Below, one piece after another: positions 7,479 through 15,161 of a stretch of 34,496 nt of DNA; positions within the stretch are counted from its first letter, which is position 1, and each line of letters opens with the position of its first letter. This DNA comes from an uncultured Collinsella sp. (GTDB taxonomy: Bacteria > Actinomycetota > Coriobacteriia > Coriobacteriales > Coriobacteriaceae). Below the pieces are notes generated by a model. The model searched no databases. It was not told the DNA's origin and saw nothing but the letters and a program-made list of their open reading frames with translations. The stretch is taken from contig CABRIF010000014.1 in assembly GCA_902470925.1 (NCBI GenBank), positions 1 to 34,496 on the forward strand, read 5' to 3'. Both the position numbers and the translations under genes were made by a program.

Positions 7479-9311
7479 ATGAACGGAGTGGTCTTGATGG
7501 TGGCGGCCGCCGCAATTCTGGCGGCAGGCTACCTGCTGTACGGCCGATGGCTCGCCAATACCTGGGGTGTCGACCGCGACGCCCTCACGCCGGCGCGGCG
7601 CATGGAGGACGGCAAGGATTTCTCGCCTGCCTCGGCATTCACGGCGTTTTCGCATCAGTTCAGCTCGATCTGCGGCGCTGGCCCGGTGACGGGAACCATC
7701 GTCGCCATGGCTTTCGGCTGGGCTCCGGTGGTGCTGTGGGTGCTTGTGGGCGGCATCTTCTTCGGCGCCGTGCACGATTTCGGCGCTCTGTACGCATCCA
7801 TGAAGAACAACGGCAAATCGCTGGCGCAGCTGATCGAGAAGTATATCGGCCGCACTGGGCGCCGTCTGTTCCTGCTGTTCTGCTGGCTGTTCTGCCTGAT
7901 CGTTATCGCGGCGTTCACCTCGATGGTGGCGGGCACGTTTGCGGCAACGCCCACTGTTACCGGCGGCTTTGATGTGGCGAAGTCCTATGCGGCGGGCTGC
8001 GCGGGCACCATCTCCATCCTGTTCACGTTTGTGGCCATGGCATTCGGCTGGATGTGTCGCCGCTTCAACCTGACCGGTGCCAAGGAGTTCGCGGCCGGTG
8101 TGGTGCTTATGGTTGCCATGTTCGCCGTTGGCATGCAGTTCCCGGTTTACCTCGACCTCAACGGTTGGATTGCCGTGGTCATGGTGTACCTGGTGCTGGC
8201 GGGCGCTATGCCCATCCAGGTGCTTAAGCAGCCGCGCGACTATCTGACTTCCATCATGATGATCGTGATGATCGCCTGCGCGGTGCTGGGCATCGTGGTG
8301 CTTGGTGCGCGCGGGGAGGCCACCATGACCGCCCCGGCGTTCACGGGTTTCACGAACGCCTCCGGCATGATGTTCCCGGTGCTGTTCGTGTCCGTTGCCT
8401 GCGGTGCGCTCTCCGGCTTCCACAGCCTGGTGTCGTCGGGCACCTCGTCCAAGCAGATCGAGCGTGAGACGGATGCCGTCAAGGTTGGCTATGGGGCGAT
8501 GGTCGTCGAGTCGTTCGTGGGTATCCTTGCCATCATCGTGGCGGGCATCATGTTCTCGACCATGAATACGGCGGGTACGGGCGGTGCCGCCGCGGCGACG
8601 CCGTTTCAGATCTTCTCCGCTGGTATCGCACGCGGTATGCAGGCGTTTGGTGTTGACGGCACCCTGGCCACGGTGTTCATGACCATGAACGTTTCGGCGC
8701 TGGCGCTGACTTCGCTTGACGCTGTGGCGCGTATCGGACGCACGTCGTTCTCGGAATTCTTTGCCTCCTCGAACGACGCGCTTGAGGCGGGCAGCGCGCA
8801 GACGGGCGCTATGCGTGTGCTGGGCAACCCCTGGTTTGCCACGGTGGTGACCCTGCTCCCGGGTTTGGCGCTGACCTTCGGCGGGTATCTGGCGATCTGG
8901 CCGCTGTTCGGCGCATCCAATCAGCTGCTCGGCGGTATGACGATGATCACGCTGGCGGTGTTTTGCCGCTGCACCGGACGTCGCGGCGCCATGCTGTATG
9001 TTCCGGTGGCGTTCCTGCTGGCGTGCACGTTCACCTCACTGGGGCTGAGCATCGCCGGGTGCGTGACGGCGCTCGCGGCGGGCGGTGCTGCTGCCGTGGC
9101 GACCTCCGGCTTGCAGCTGGTGTTTGCGGTGCTGCTGGTTGCCCTCGGTCTGATCGTGGCGGTGAACTGCCTGAAGGAGCTGGTGAAGAAGGAGCCGGGC
9201 TCCCTGCCCGACGAGGAGCCCGAGTGGTCCGAGATGGGCCGTCGAGCCTGTGCGGCACGCACCGGTGAGGAGGCAGTCGCGTCTGCGGACATGGCAGCCG
9301 CCGAAGCCTAA
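7479..9311 (+). CDS. CstA-family carbon-starvation transporter
   Basis: Polytopic membrane transporter of the CstA/BtsT family, whose characterised members import pyruvate or peptides. At 610 residues it has many hydrophobic segments and family signatures ICGAGPVTG near residue 64 and FFGAVHDFGALYAS near residue 95. Residues beyond about 570 are hydrophilic and probably cytoplasmic. AAGGAG lies 6 bases before the ATG at 7479. It is read alone, after the attenuator-like leader, and ends against the GGGGACGGGGTCG repeat block that separates it from the convergent AtuA genes. The substrate cannot be told from sequence; an Ile/Val-rich leader peptide would fit amino acid or peptide transport. Confidence 0.92.
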   Translation: MNGVVLMVAAAAILAAGYLLYGRWLANTWGVDRDALTPARRMEDGKDFSPASAFTAFSHQFSSICGAGPVTGTIVAMAFGWAPVVLWVLVGGIFFGAVHDFGALYASMKNNGKSLAQLIEKYIGRTGRRLFLLFCWLFCLIVIAAFTSMVAGTFAATPTVTGGFDVAKSYAAGCAGTISILFTFVAMAFGWMCRRFNLTGAKEFAAGVVLMVAMFAVGMQFPVYLDLNGWIAVVMVYLVLAGAMPIQVLKQPRDYLTSIMMIVMIACAVLGIVVLGARGEATMTAPAFTGFTNASGMMFPVLFVSVACGALSGFHSLVSSGTSSKQIERETDAVKVGYGAMVVESFVGILAIIVAGIMFSTMNTAGTGGAAAATPFQIFSAGIARGMQAFGVDGTLATVFMTMNVSALALTSLDAVARIGRTSFSEFFASSNDALEAGSAQTGAMRVLGNPWFATVVTLLPGLALTFGGYLAIWPLFGASNQLLGGMTMITLAVFCRCTGRRGAMLYVPVAFLLACTFTSLGLSIAGCVTALAAGGAAAVATSGLQLVFAVLLVALGLIVAVNCLKELVKKEPGSLPDEEPEWSEMGRRACAARTGEEAVASADMAAAEA

Positions 9312-9326
9312 AGCCTCACCGTGCAG

Positions 9327-9480
9327 TTTGGGGACGGGGTCGATTCGTATATGCGCAGGTAAACGCCGCAAATACGAAACGACTCCGTCCCTGGGCTGTC
9401 GACTGCCAAGCCTGCAGACCGAACGAAACGACCCCGTCCCCAAATTGCGTCGTACGAAACGACCCCGTCCCCAAATTGCA
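9327..9480. repeat. GGGGACGGGGTCG inverted-repeat block 1, in a tail-to-tail gene junction
   Basis: One forward unit (from 9330, GGGGACGGGGTCGATTCGTAT) and a reverse unit ending at 9391 enclose a loop (ATGCGCAGGTAAACGCCGCAA); the stem is about 21 bp with few mismatches. Two more reverse units, CGAAACGACCCCGTCCCCAAATTGC, follow at about 9424-9449 and 9455-9479. The block fills the gap between cstA and the convergent AtuA-type genes and could end transcription from both sides. Confidence 0.88.
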
Positions 9481-9488
9481 GGGCGCTG

Positions 9489-9788
9489 TTATAGGTCCAT
9501 TTCGAGCAGGGCGCCTCCCAGCGTTTTGCCGTGCATGTCGAGGGCCAGCGAGCGTGTGACGCCGCCGCCCAAGGCATCGGTCAGCTCGAAGTTGAGTGCG
9601 CCGATGGAGGGAATCTCGTATCGTGTGACCGTGCCGCGACAGATCTGCGCGAACCAGTTTGCCACGCGCGCGGCCGTCACGCGCTCTGCCAGCAGGGGGT
9701 AATCGCTCGAATCGTATGCGATGAGCGAGATGACCGAGATGTTTCCTTTATCCCCCGTGCGGGAGTGTGCGATCTCTTTGAGTTTCAT
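9489..9788 (-). CDS. Small AtuA-associated protein (AtuA-like ferredoxin-fold domain)
   Basis: A 99-residue protein beginning MKLKEIAHSRTGDKGNISVI, typical of the small domain fused to, or encoded beside, DUF1446/AtuA proteins. Here it is a separate gene that begins 2 bases after the stop of the large AtuA-type gene. Its ribosome site GGAGG lies inside the end of that gene, so the two are almost certainly translated together and form one complex. AtuA was named for growth on acyclic terpenes, but most family members in gut bacteria have no known substrate, and none is claimed here. Confidence 0.82.
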   Translation of the reverse strand: MKLKEIAHSRTGDKGNISVISLIAYDSSDYPLLAERVTAARVANWFAQICRGTVTRYEIPSIGALNFELTDALGGGVTRSLALDMHGKTLGGALLEMDL

Positions 9789-9790
9789 GA

Positions 9791-11161
9791 TTACGCCTCC
9801 AGGTAGTCAACGTGCACCGAGAAATCAGTGGCGGGAATCAAAATGCTGGCGATGGAGATAATGTTGCGCACGCTCGCCGTGGCGCCGCCTCCACCTGCGG
9901 GCCCGTTGGTGTAAAGCGCTTCGACCTCGCGGCCCACCTCACGCGCAGCCGCCTCGGTCTTGACGCGTGCAGCCACGCGCAGCCGAACCTCACAGGGCGC
10001 AGGGGCGGTGGATAGGTGCGAGGAGAGCTCGGCTCCGTAGAGCGCGTTGACACCGATGTAGTCAAAGCGCACCTCCTCGGCTTCCAAGCCGATCATCTCG
10101 AAGCGATGCTCGAGCACGGTGCGTGCGAGCTGCGCCTTCTGCAGGGCATTGGCTCCTCCGTAGCTCATCTGGCCCTCGCCGATGAAGCAATCGTGGTAGC
10201 CGACGCTCGTCTTGAAAAAGCCGTTGGGCGCGCTTCCCGATGCGCCGGAAATTCGAACGCGGTCGGCGCCGGCCTGCTCGATGCGCACCTGCGAGAAATC
10301 GGCGATGACATCGGGCGTGAGGTAGCGTGCGGGGTTTTGAATCTCATAGAGCGTCTGCTCCTGGACGGTCGCCTCGCTCACGAGGCCGCCGGTTTCAGGC
10401 AGCTTGGTGACCACGCCGTTGCCGTCTTGGTCCACCTCGATGATGGGGAAGCCGAGATTCCACAGCTCCGGCACCTCCTTGTAGCCAGGGTCGGCGAAGT
10501 ACCCGCCCGTCACCTGGCCGGCGCATTCCAGCAGGTGGCCCACCCATGTGCCACGTCCCAGCCGCTCATAGTCGTCCATGTGCCAGCCAAATTCGTGCAC
10601 GAGCGGCCCCAGGGCGAGGGAGGGGTCGGCAACGCGACCCGTGATGACGATGTCGGCGTCGTGCTTAAGCGCCTCGACGATACCCGAGCAGCCGATGTAG
10701 CCGTTCGCGGAGATGATTTCGCCGTCGATCGCCGAAAGCGGGGCTCGCTGCTCGATGGTATCGAAGTCGAGGTAGCGCTCGAGCTCCGGTGTCTTATCAT
10801 CGCCGGTCACGCAGGCAATGCGCAAGCCCGTGATGCCCCGCTCCCGTGCAAGCACGCGGCAGCGCTCGGCTGCCGCCGAGGGATTTGCGGCCCCCATGTT
10901 GGTGATGATGCGGGGCACGCGTGCGTTGCGGGCGCGCAGATCTGCGATGGCGTCCAGAATCCGCTCGAAACGGTAGTCGAACAGGTCGTTGTAGCCGAGG
11001 TTGGGATTGTCGCGCTTGCGCATCTGCGCGATCGCAACGGTGCGTTCAGCCAGGCATTCGAAGATAAGGTAGTCGAGTTCCCCGCGATACATGAGGTCGA
11101 TGGCGGGCTCGATGCGGTCGCCGCCATATCCGGCTCCCGACCCGATTCGTACGGTACGCAT
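9791..11161 (-). CDS. AtuA/DUF1446-family acyclic terpene utilisation-like protein
   Basis: A 456-residue cytoplasmic protein. The ATG at 11161 is chosen because AAAGGA lies 6 bases upstream and the family N-terminus begins there (VRIGSGAGYGGDRIEPA, residues 4-20); a longer frame would run through the operators. ITGRVADPSLALGPL and the Gly-rich GPAGGGGA towards the C-terminus are also visible. First gene of a two-gene operon with the small AtuA-like protein. Regulation is unusually clear: a near-consensus promoter and two LacI-type operators lie just upstream, and a LacI-family gene is divergent. Function is unknown beyond the family name. Confidence 0.85.
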   Translation of the reverse strand: MRTVRIGSGAGYGGDRIEPAIDLMYRGELDYLIFECLAERTVAIAQMRKRDNPNLGYNDLFDYRFERILDAIADLRARNARVPRIITNMGAANPSAAAERCRVLARERGITGLRIACVTGDDKTPELERYLDFDTIEQRAPLSAIDGEIISANGYIGCSGIVEALKHDADIVITGRVADPSLALGPLVHEFGWHMDDYERLGRGTWVGHLLECAGQVTGGYFADPGYKEVPELWNLGFPIIEVDQDGNGVVTKLPETGGLVSEATVQEQTLYEIQNPARYLTPDVIADFSQVRIEQAGADRVRISGASGSAPNGFFKTSVGYHDCFIGEGQMSYGGANALQKAQLARTVLEHRFEMIGLEAEEVRFDYIGVNALYGAELSSHLSTAPAPCEVRLRVAARVKTEAAAREVGREVEALYTNGPAGGGGATASVRNIISIASILIPATDFSVHVDYLEA

Positions 11162-11207
11162 ACGCGGTCCTTTCAAACGATATGTGTGCGGAAACGCTTG
11201 CCATGCG

Positions 11208-11227
11208 TTAGTACAACGTTGTACTAA
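11208..11227. promoter_or_regulatory. Operator O1: perfect 20-bp palindrome
   Basis: TTAGTACAACGTTGTACTAA is its own reverse complement, with the central CG typical of LacI/GalR-family operators. It covers the first bases after the predicted transcription start of the AtuA operon. The divergent LacI-family gene is the obvious ligand-responsive repressor. Confidence 0.8.
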
Positions 11228-11235
11228 CTGCTTTG

Positions 11236-11263
11236 AGTATAACGTTCTACTTGTGACTGTCAA
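11236..11263 (-). promoter_or_regulatory. Sigma70-type promoter of the AtuA operon
   Basis: On the minus strand TTGACA (11263-11258) and TATACT (11241-11236) are separated by 16 bases, the best promoter match in the window. The -10 box overlaps operator O2, and O1 begins just downstream of the expected start, an arrangement suited to tight repression. Confidence 0.75.
11237..11250. promoter_or_regulatory. Operator O2: imperfect copy of O1
   Basis: GTATAACGTTCTAC matches the O1 core GTACAACGTTGTAC at 12 of 14 positions and has the same AACGTT centre. The centres of O1 and O2 are 26 bp apart. O2 overlaps the -10 box of the leftward promoter. Confidence 0.65.
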
Positions 11264-11307
11264 GGCTGTGCTAGCATGGGTGAGATGAAAGATTCAAAGT
11301 GAGCGTG

Positions 11308-11465
11308 CCAGTGGACCAGCGGCTGCGAACCGACGGGCAAGCGTGCTTGTGGGCCAGCGGGCGGGCGCACCTATGGGCTGGCGGACGGCTGTGTTTGCGA
11401 GCTGGCGGGCGCGCGCTTGTGAACCAACGGATGAGCACACCCGCGAACCGGCGGCCGGGGCAAGG
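11308..11465. repeat. Degenerate 24-bp tandem repeat upstream of the LacI-family gene
   Basis: About six units with the pattern TGYGRRCCRRCGGGCRnGCGYnC, starting near 11324, 11348, 11372, 11396, 11418 and 11442; one unit is 22 bp. The length change breaks any reading frame, so the long N-terminal extension possible for the LacI protein here is not real. The last unit runs into the ribosome site of the LacI gene. Confidence 0.65.
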
Positions 11466-11472
11466 AGCGAGG

Positions 11473-12495
11473 ATGGCGACGATTAAAGAGGTGGCGGCGC
11501 GGGCGGGTGTGTCTCTCAGCACGGTGTCCATCGTGGCAAACGGACGGGCGGCCGACCGGAAAATCTCCCCGGCTACGCAGGAGCGGGTGCTTGATGCGAT
11601 GCGCGCGCTGGGGTATCGGCCGAATGCCGCCGCGCGGCGCCTGAGGGGAGCGGAGCCGCGCACGAGCATCGCGCTGTTTTGGGCCGACGACTTCCGTGAG
11701 GCCATGCTCGCCCGCTTCCTGCGAGGGCTGCATGAGGGCATCGCGGAGGGCGGCCTGGATGTGGACATCATGGTCGTGTCCTATCGCATGGGGCAGCTGT
11801 CGTCTGCGGGGCTGCTGCACAACGCGCCCGGTTTCGACGCGGCCATCGTGGCGAATGCGAACGACGATGATCTGGCATATGTGGGCGCTTGCGAGCCGAT
11901 GGTCCCGGTGGCGCTCTACAATCGCGAGGTCGCTGGATATCCGTCCGTTTCGGTAGACGACGCCGTGGTTGGCGAGATGGCAGCCCGCATGGTGCTGAGT
12001 CGGCGCGGGGCTGCGGGGTGTGCGAAGCGCGCCATGTGCTTGTCGGCGCCACAGACGTTTGCGGGGGCAGCTGCGCGCGAGAAGGCATTCGCGGCGGCGT
12101 TGCGCGATGCGGGCGCGACGGTTGCGTGCGCGCATGTTGCGGGCAACGACGCCCAGCATGGGTACGAGGCGGTGCGGGCACTGCCTGAACCGCTGCCCGA
12201 TTGCCTGTTCGCCCCGAATGACCTGGTGGCAGCCGGGGCGCTGCATGCGCTTCACGAGCGCGGCGTGCTGGTGCCCGGCGAGGTGGGGGTGGTTTCCGTT
12301 GGCAGCATGCTGCCGGAGTATGCCGCGCACATGTGGCCCCCGCTGTCGTGCGTTGAGATTCCCATGGAGCAGATGGCGCGGACGTGCCTGCAGATGCTGA
12401 TGGAGCGCGCGGCGAGGCCGGCGGACGCCCCGAGCGGTTCGGGCGCGCAGCAGCTGCAACTGCAACCGGAGGCGGTGCTGCGCTCGTCGCTGTAG
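11473..12495 (+). CDS. LacI/GalR-family transcriptional repressor
   Basis: A 340-residue DNA-binding repressor with the family N-terminus MATIKEVAARAGVSLSTVS (helix-turn-helix, residues 3-22), a hinge helix near NAAARRLRG, and a periplasmic-binding-protein-like ligand domain. AAGGAG lies 6 bases before the ATG at 11473; starts further upstream fall in the 24-bp tandem repeat. It is divergent from the AtuA pair, with two LacI-type palindromes over that promoter, so it most likely represses that operon and perhaps itself. Signature positions of the CcpA subgroup are not evident, so a local rather than global regulator is favoured. Confidence 0.92.
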   Translation: MATIKEVAARAGVSLSTVSIVANGRAADRKISPATQERVLDAMRALGYRPNAAARRLRGAEPRTSIALFWADDFREAMLARFLRGLHEGIAEGGLDVDIMVVSYRMGQLSSAGLLHNAPGFDAAIVANANDDDLAYVGACEPMVPVALYNREVAGYPSVSVDDAVVGEMAARMVLSRRGAAGCAKRAMCLSAPQTFAGAAAREKAFAAALRDAGATVACAHVAGNDAQHGYEAVRALPEPLPDCLFAPNDLVAAGALHALHERGVLVPGEVGVVSVGSMLPEYAAHMWPPLSCVEIPMEQMARTCLQMLMERAARPADAPSGSGAQQLQLQPEAVLRSSL

Positions 12496-12670
12496 CGAGC
12501 TGCAAGCGAGTGTCGCGTCACGGGTGCGTGGCGGGGGCGCAAGCTGCGATGGGCAGCGAGAATGGGTAGCAAGTGGCGCGTGACATCGCGTCGCCGCGCC
12601 GCAGCAGGCTGCTGCAAGCCAGCGCTCGCGCATCTGTGCGGCAGCGGCGACGTTGTCCTGGCGGCTCCCG

Positions 12671-13579
12671 TTACAGCACCAGGCTTCCGATAGCCGAGAT
12701 CGTTGGGATGGTGGCCAGCGAAAGCACGGTTGAAAGGCATACGATGCTGCTGGCGCGCCCGGGATCTTGCTGCAGCTGCTGGCAGAACACCGCGGCGTTC
12801 GATCCAGCGGGAGCCGATGCGGCAATGAGCAAGGCGAGCTTGATTGCCTGGCTGCCGGGGAGCAGCCACAGCAGGGCCAGCGAGGCTGCGGGTATCACGA
12901 CGAGGCGGACGATCGAGACCGTCCAGAAACGTGCGGTGGTGAACAGCGAGCGCCAATCGGCCTCGGCCAAGCTGACACCGAGCACGATCATGGCGAAGGG
13001 CGTGTTGAGCGCGGCAATCGCATCCACCACGCCGCTGGTGATGGGGTTGGTGGCGATGTGCAGGCAAAAGAGCGCAATGCCGACCGTCAGGGCGACAAGC
13101 ATGGGGTTCGCCAGGACCGATCGGGCTGAAATCGGCTGGTCGCTTCGGGCGATGCGCCGTTTGCCGTAGGTCCATTGCAGGGCGTTGAGCTGGGCTATGA
13201 AGCATGCGATGAAAAAGACGGCCTCAGTTCCCAAGGCGCTTTGAACCAGTGGGATGCCGATGAACCCGGCGTTTGAGAACGCGGCGCAGAACTCATCGAC
13301 GCCGTCGGCGCGGAAACAGGTGCGAGAAATGAGAATCGCCAGGCAGAGCAGGGCCAAGGAGAGTGCGAACGTGATGCCGAGGGCCTGCAGGCGTTCCGGG
13401 GAGAAGCTGCCCCAAAACGACCGCACGATCACGACGGGCAGCACCACCTTGATGAGCATGCCGCCCAGGTCCTGGGCGGTGCGTTTGGTGAGTATGCCGA
13501 GCCGGTAGAGCGCCATGCCCAGGCCCATGAGCATGAACATGATGCAGGTTTGCAACAGCAGGGCTTGGGCTATGGGCAT
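12671..13579 (-). CDS. AEC-family (auxin-efflux-carrier-like) transporter
   Basis: A 302-residue membrane protein with about ten hydrophobic segments in two halves. Motifs typical of bacterial AEC permeases are present: FSNAGFIGIPLV near residue 106 and SAPAGSNAAVFCQQL near residue 267. GGAG lies 5 bases before the ATG. It is convergent with the LacI gene, across a 175-base gap in which no clear terminator or repeat was seen. Family members move organic acids such as malate or malonate; the substrate here is unknown, and a link to the AtuA pathway is possible but not shown. Confidence 0.88.
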   Translation of the reverse strand: MPIAQALLLQTCIMFMLMGLGMALYRLGILTKRTAQDLGGMLIKVVLPVVIVRSFWGSFSPERLQALGITFALSLALLCLAILISRTCFRADGVDEFCAAFSNAGFIGIPLVQSALGTEAVFFIACFIAQLNALQWTYGKRRIARSDQPISARSVLANPMLVALTVGIALFCLHIATNPITSGVVDAIAALNTPFAMIVLGVSLAEADWRSLFTTARFWTVSIVRLVVIPAASLALLWLLPGSQAIKLALLIAASAPAGSNAAVFCQQLQQDPGRASSIVCLSTVLSLATIPTISAIGSLVL

Positions 13580-13621
13580 GGTAACTCCGGGTGTTGATCG
13601 AAGGCGGATGCGGCGATGTCG

Positions 13622-13942
13622 TTACGCCACGTCGGCGATCTTGCGGTAGACCGAGACGAATTCGCGCGCGAGGATTCCGAACGCCTCAGCGCTCATCAGC
13701 TGGTCCTCGGCGTGGACGAGGATGAGCGCCAGGTCACTCTGCTCGCCGGCGGCCTCCTGCTGGATGAGGCCGAAGTGGGCATCGTGCCCGGCGGTGAAAA
13801 TCTCCTGACCCTCCTTGATGAGCGCCTCGGCGCCGTCGAAGTCGCCCGCTTCGGCGCGGTGGATGGCTTCGATGTAGTTTGAGCGGGCTGCTCCCACGGC
13901 GGCGATGATTTGGAAGCTTGCCTGTTCGATCTGGGGATTCAT
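13622..13942 (-). CDS. PTS lactose/cellobiose-family IIA component (second locus)
   Basis: A 106-residue helical phosphotransfer protein. The motif LVHAEDQLMSAE carries active His77 and Asp80. AAAGGAG lies 7 bases before the ATG at 13942. It is the last gene of the leftward arm of the second PTS locus; the matching IIC and IIB genes are on the rightward arm (16581-18460), so the transporter is split across a divergent promoter region. Confidence 0.92.
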   Translation of the reverse strand: MNPQIEQASFQIIAAVGAARSNYIEAIHRAEAGDFDGAEALIKEGQEIFTAGHDAHFGLIQQEAAGEQSDLALILVHAEDQLMSAEAFGILAREFVSVYRKIADVA

Positions 13943-13996
13943 GGATGTGCTCCTTTGCAGGGTCGTCGATATGCTTGGCTGGGGCGCTCGGGGCGC

Positions 13997-14206
13997 CTAT
14001 TTTGCGTGGATTTGGAAGTAGACGGCCTTGAACTCGGGCGTGGCCTTGAGCGCCTGCTTCACCACCGTGAGGGCCTGCGCGTCGTCGGTGGTCTCGTAGC
14101 ACAGCTCCATGGGGCTCTCGTTCACGAGCGTGCAGGCGGGGTCCTCGATGGCGGCGACATAGTCCTTGAGCTTGTCGTGGTACATCGTGCAGTTGATGGC
14201 GATCAT
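13997..14206 (-). CDS. Unknown 69-residue protein in the second PTS locus
   Basis: Not recognised. The ATG at 14206 has AAAGGA 5 bases upstream and gives a protein beginning MIAINCTMYHDKLKDYVAAI. The pattern of a short strand, a helix, then strands and a helix ending in KAVYFQIHAK could be a small alpha/beta fold. It has two Cys (residues 6 and 25, plus one in ELCYE) but no metal-binding spacing. It lies 54 bases before the IIA gene and is probably co-transcribed with it. A small PTS accessory protein or an enzyme subunit is possible; no function is assigned. Confidence 0.72.
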   Translation of the reverse strand: MIAINCTMYHDKLKDYVAAIEDPACTLVNESPMELCYETTDDAQALTVVKQALKATPEFKAVYFQIHAK

Positions 14207-14318
14207 GGGGGTCCTTTCGGTAGAAGTTTGCACGCCGCGCCCGCCCGTCCGCTGGGCGGTGCCGGACACGGTGAATACACGGTGGAGGCAGAGGGCCTGC
14301 CGTGGGGTGACTGGTTGA

Positions 14319-14336
14319 GGCCGAAGCGCCTCGGCC
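14319..14336 (-). terminator. Weak hairpin after the RpiR gene
   Basis: GGCCGA (14319-14324) and TCGGCC (14331-14336) form a 6-bp stem in the 178-base gap between the RpiR gene and the 69-residue gene. There is no T-tract, so termination is uncertain; it may instead lower expression of the downstream genes. Confidence 0.25.
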
Positions 14337-14384
14337 AGGTTTACGGCGACACGACCGGCTCGATGAGCGCGCCCGTCGCTTGCG

Positions 14385-15134
14385 CTACCGCGACGTCTTC
14401 TGGGCGATGGCGTTGGTGAGCAGGTCCACGAACACCATGAAGACGATCTGGCTTTCGAGGTACTGCGTGTAGTTCTGGTTCTGGTAATTCGGCAGCCAGA
14501 TGACCTGATCGACCTTGTTGCGCAGCGGGTTTTTCGCGTTCATGGTCACCAGCACCACGTAGGGACGACGAACAGGGTCGAGTTCGCGGATGCTCTCGAC
14601 GCACTCCTTATATACCTTGCTGGTTGCCGAGAAGATCACGAGCGTGTCGCGCTCTCTGAGCATCTGCTCGGGCATCAGCTGATCGTAGGGGACAAAGCTG
14701 GTTGCCAGGCCGAACTTGACGAGGTTGAGGTTGAGCAGCTGCGCGGGCAGGGCGCTTTTGTGGAACCCGGTGCTCGCGACCATGCGCGAACCGAGCAGTC
14801 GGTCGATGAGCTGCGGGATGTCCGCCTGTTCCATGGCGCCGGGCACGAGGCGCAGCAGGCTACAGTAGTAGTCGATGACGGTGCTGGGCGAATCGGTCAT
14901 CGCGGCCGACTTGTGGTGCTGGTAGACCGCGATCTTGAAATCGGAGAACCCGTGGTACCCGAGTTTTTTGCAGAAGCGCGTGATCGCTGGCTGCGAGATG
15001 CCGAAATCCTCGGCGATCGAGGTGGCCGATCCGCGCAGCACGGCGTCGATATTGTTGACGATGGCGTCGTATACCTGGCGGTCGGTGCTGGTGTAGCTGC
15101 TCTGTTTGAGTTGCATTTGCTCGAATGGATTCAT
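14385..15134 (-). CDS. MurR/RpiR-family transcriptional regulator (HTH plus SIS domain)
   Basis: A 249-residue cytoplasmic regulator. The N-terminal helix-turn-helix (about 35-60, ATSIAEDFGISQPAITRFCKKLG) is the RpiR type. A C-terminal SIS sugar-phosphate-binding domain includes STGFHKSALPAQLLNLNL and LVIFSATSK. RpiR proteins sense phosphosugars, often phosphorylated amino sugars, which suits a PTS locus with two amide hydrolases. It is downstream of the ceramidase-like gene with a 27-base gap, so they are probably one transcript. Its likely target is the divergent region near 16401-16580, where a 15-bp inverted repeat sits. Confidence 0.92.
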   Translation of the reverse strand: MNPFEQMQLKQSSYTSTDRQVYDAIVNNIDAVLRGSATSIAEDFGISQPAITRFCKKLGYHGFSDFKIAVYQHHKSAAMTDSPSTVIDYYCSLLRLVPGAMEQADIPQLIDRLLGSRMVASTGFHKSALPAQLLNLNLVKFGLATSFVPYDQLMPEQMLRERDTLVIFSATSKVYKECVESIRELDPVRRPYVVLVTMNAKNPLRNKVDQVIWLPNYQNQNYTQYLESQIVFMVFVDLLTNAIAQKTSR

Positions 15135-15161
15135 AAGCTCACTTCTTCCTGCAACGAATAG

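Noticed and set aside
11299..11472. N-terminal extension of the LacI-family protein
   Set aside because: This stretch is the degenerate 24-bp repeat; the family N-terminus and an AAGGAG site mark the start at 11473.
12496..12670. Terminator or repeat between the LacI gene and the AEC transporter
   Set aside because: Only short imperfect palindromes (for example GCAGCAGGCTGCTGC) without T-tracts were seen; it is the one convergent junction in the window lacking the GGGGACGGGGTCG element.
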